A stretch of DNA of 64,000 nt from Mytilus trossulus. Taxonomy: Eukaryota > Mollusca > Bivalvia > Mytilida > Mytilidae. The position numbers and the translations under genes were made by a program. The stretch lies in the NCBI RefSeq assembly GCF_036588685.1, contig NC_086383.1:35162171-35226170 (forward strand). The letters run 5' to 3'. The notes under the pieces are model-generated. The model did not search any database and was not told the origin of the DNA. It saw nothing but the letters and a program-made list of their open reading frames with translations. Shown piece after piece: positions 62,345-64,000 of this stretch (the stretch's first letter is position 1; each line of letters opens with the position of its first letter).

Positions 62345-62770
62345 TTCGTAGTTGTGGCAGCAAAAAGAGAGGCAAAAGATACCATAGAGACATTGAATCT
62401 CACCTGTCGAAAACATCGAAAAAGACAAAGACAAACAATAGTACATAAAACTCAAAATAGAAAACTTAAGACTAAGCAAAACGATATCCATTAAAAACTG
62501 GGAATGATCCAAGGTGCTCCGGCAGGGTAAGCTGATTCTGCTCCACATGTGGCACCTGTTGTGTTGCTTATTTTATTACAAACCCGGGGAAACGTCTGAT
62601 TCGTAGGTCACGCTCGGGAAAAGGCTACGAGATTGTAGTTCAATATAAGGAACATATGTGATATCAAGTGTGCTAAAAATTCGAACATCGAACTGGTGCT
62701 AGGAACCGTCATAATTGTCAGTGAGATGAGAATGTTTGTTCCTTTTGGAAAAGTAATAAAAGCGCTACCC
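62345..62770 (-). repeat. 3' tail of the mussel reverse-transcriptase family, inverted copy
   Basis: Read on the minus strand it matches the tail at 58320-58640 (CATGTGGAGCAGAATCAGC, GGTATCTTTTGCCTCTC). Confidence 0.65.
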
Positions 62771-62789
62771 CTTACTTTTGTTTGCGCAT

Positions 62790-64000
62790 ACACTTATTTG
62801 TACCATGGTTAGATACCCCGTTTTCTTTCTATTCTATTCATGTTTATACTTAAGTAAATCACTACTACAATGGGAAATTTCTACAGTTCTTTTAACATTA
62901 CAGAACCCAAGCCATTAACACATTTATATGTGTACTTTACTCTTTTTTTTCCTCAGTTAACTGGAAAAAAAGTATCCGTTTTCGTATCGGAATTGCTATA
63001 TCGGCCGTTTAATGAATGCTGGTACAGTCAATTAACGTCCAGTGGCAAATATTTTAATATGATAAATTAATGATTCTTTGAGTTACACAGAAATGCTGCT
63101 TTACTTTATCACGATGATGAAAGTCGTTTTGAAATGCTATATTTTCCTATCGATATTTAATTAATTGCAGCACTACTTTTTTTTACGATATATTGCAATT
63201 AGTCTGCTATAACTTGTACACTTTGTCATAAATTTTTAAATTTTGAATTTTTGCGTTTTTTAAATTTTCACATCCTAGTTAAAACCCAAGGTGTTAAAGT
63301 CAAAAATATTAAAACATAAGAACAGATTAATCACTAACAATACAACAAAACTATTACATGCAGATACGTTTATCCTGCATCCAGTACAAATACATGTAAC
63401 AGGAATATAAATATGTTTTTAGTATCCGAGTATCCAGTCTCTATTTTGACTGAACGGATGATAAACAAAGTATTTAAATCAAAGTTCATTTAGGTACATC
63501 ATTTTCAGCCAAAAATTTAGCGTTTCATTTTCATCTTAAAATTGGAGACCATGATCTAGGAGTTAAAGGAAAAAAAACGACCTTTTATATATACCCCCCC
63601 CCCCCCCAAAAAAAAAACAAACTCGATTCATACAATAGGTTTGTTATGGAGTTCTTTCACTAAACAATTCAAAATTTGGTGACTATGTGGATCGCATCTA
63701 TCCCATCGAATTGGAGATAAAGGATACTACAGATACAGTTATGTCGGCTTCATACCTTGACTTACATCTAGAAATTGACATTCTAATGCAATTAGTTTGT
63801 AACGATAATTTTCATTGGACGTTGAGAAATATTTTGAGGGGTTAGATTCCACGTTCTACCAGTCCGTAACTAAGAAAGCCACCATTTTGAATTCTGGGAT
63901 ATGTAATTTCTCAAAAAATAAACAAGATATTCACATTTTGAGCCTCAAAATCTTCTTTTAGTCTATATTGAAACCATTTTGAAGCGTAGGAAAAGTAAAA
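62790..64000. other. No gene seen
   Basis: AT-rich, with a poly-C run at about 63594-63607. Short ORFs only. Confidence 0.4.

Overview
This window is AT-rich, intron-bearing animal DNA with few genes and many repeats. The repeat families (short mussel-type dispersed repeats, a tandem-core element of about 150 bp per unit, a tRNA-derived SINE ending in a TTAAACACCAAT-type tail, and a reverse-transcriptase family common in mussels) point to a bivalve mollusc, most likely a Mytilus-type mussel. That assignment rests on recognising repeat families by eye, not on a search. There are no bacterial operons, rRNAs, CRISPR arrays or recognisable tRNAs.

I can support three protein genes, all on the minus strand. 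(1) At 17310-19382 is an essentially intronless Mab-21/cGAS-like nucleotidyltransferase-fold protein with a hydrophobic C-terminal tail. (2) At 42456-50674 is an eight-exon gene of about 921 codons, reconstructed here from splice sites. It encodes a zinc-finger, RNase H-like (DDE/D-type) transposase-like protein, and every exon junction is in phase. (3) At 53114-56916 is a three-exon gene for a secreted protein of about 413 residues with a C-terminal Ig-like domain. A probable orphan coding exon lies at 22690-23020.

The layout is dominated by a direct segmental duplication. Copy A (1 to about 8600, running off the left edge) and copy B (about 36999 to 52500) can be aligned by eye over several kb. 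Because each copy serves as the empty site for the other, insertions can be read directly. Copy B carries a 10.4-kb insertion (about 40484-50868) that contains the whole transposase-like gene, and a 148-bp palindromic MITE (52196-52343). Copy A carries two hairpin units (4060-5015) and a 2.5-kb foldback-type element (5243-7754). That foldback element has ends made of inverted 16-bp tandem repeats, an 8-bp target duplication, and nested MITEs.

The 28 kb between the copies holds a 296-bp near-perfect inverted repeat pair (9085/11403), a foldback-like block (20130-22510), the Mab-21-like gene, and one intact plus two decayed hammerhead ribozymes. It also holds a tandem-core element (28690-29735), a 5'-truncated LINE with one internal stop (29987-32101), and a decayed Penelope-like reverse transcriptase (32340-32720) just upstream of one of the decayed hammerheads. 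To the right of copy B are the Ig gene, tails of the same reverse-transcriptase family in both orientations, and a SINE. Most remaining sequence is AT-rich and carries nothing I can name.
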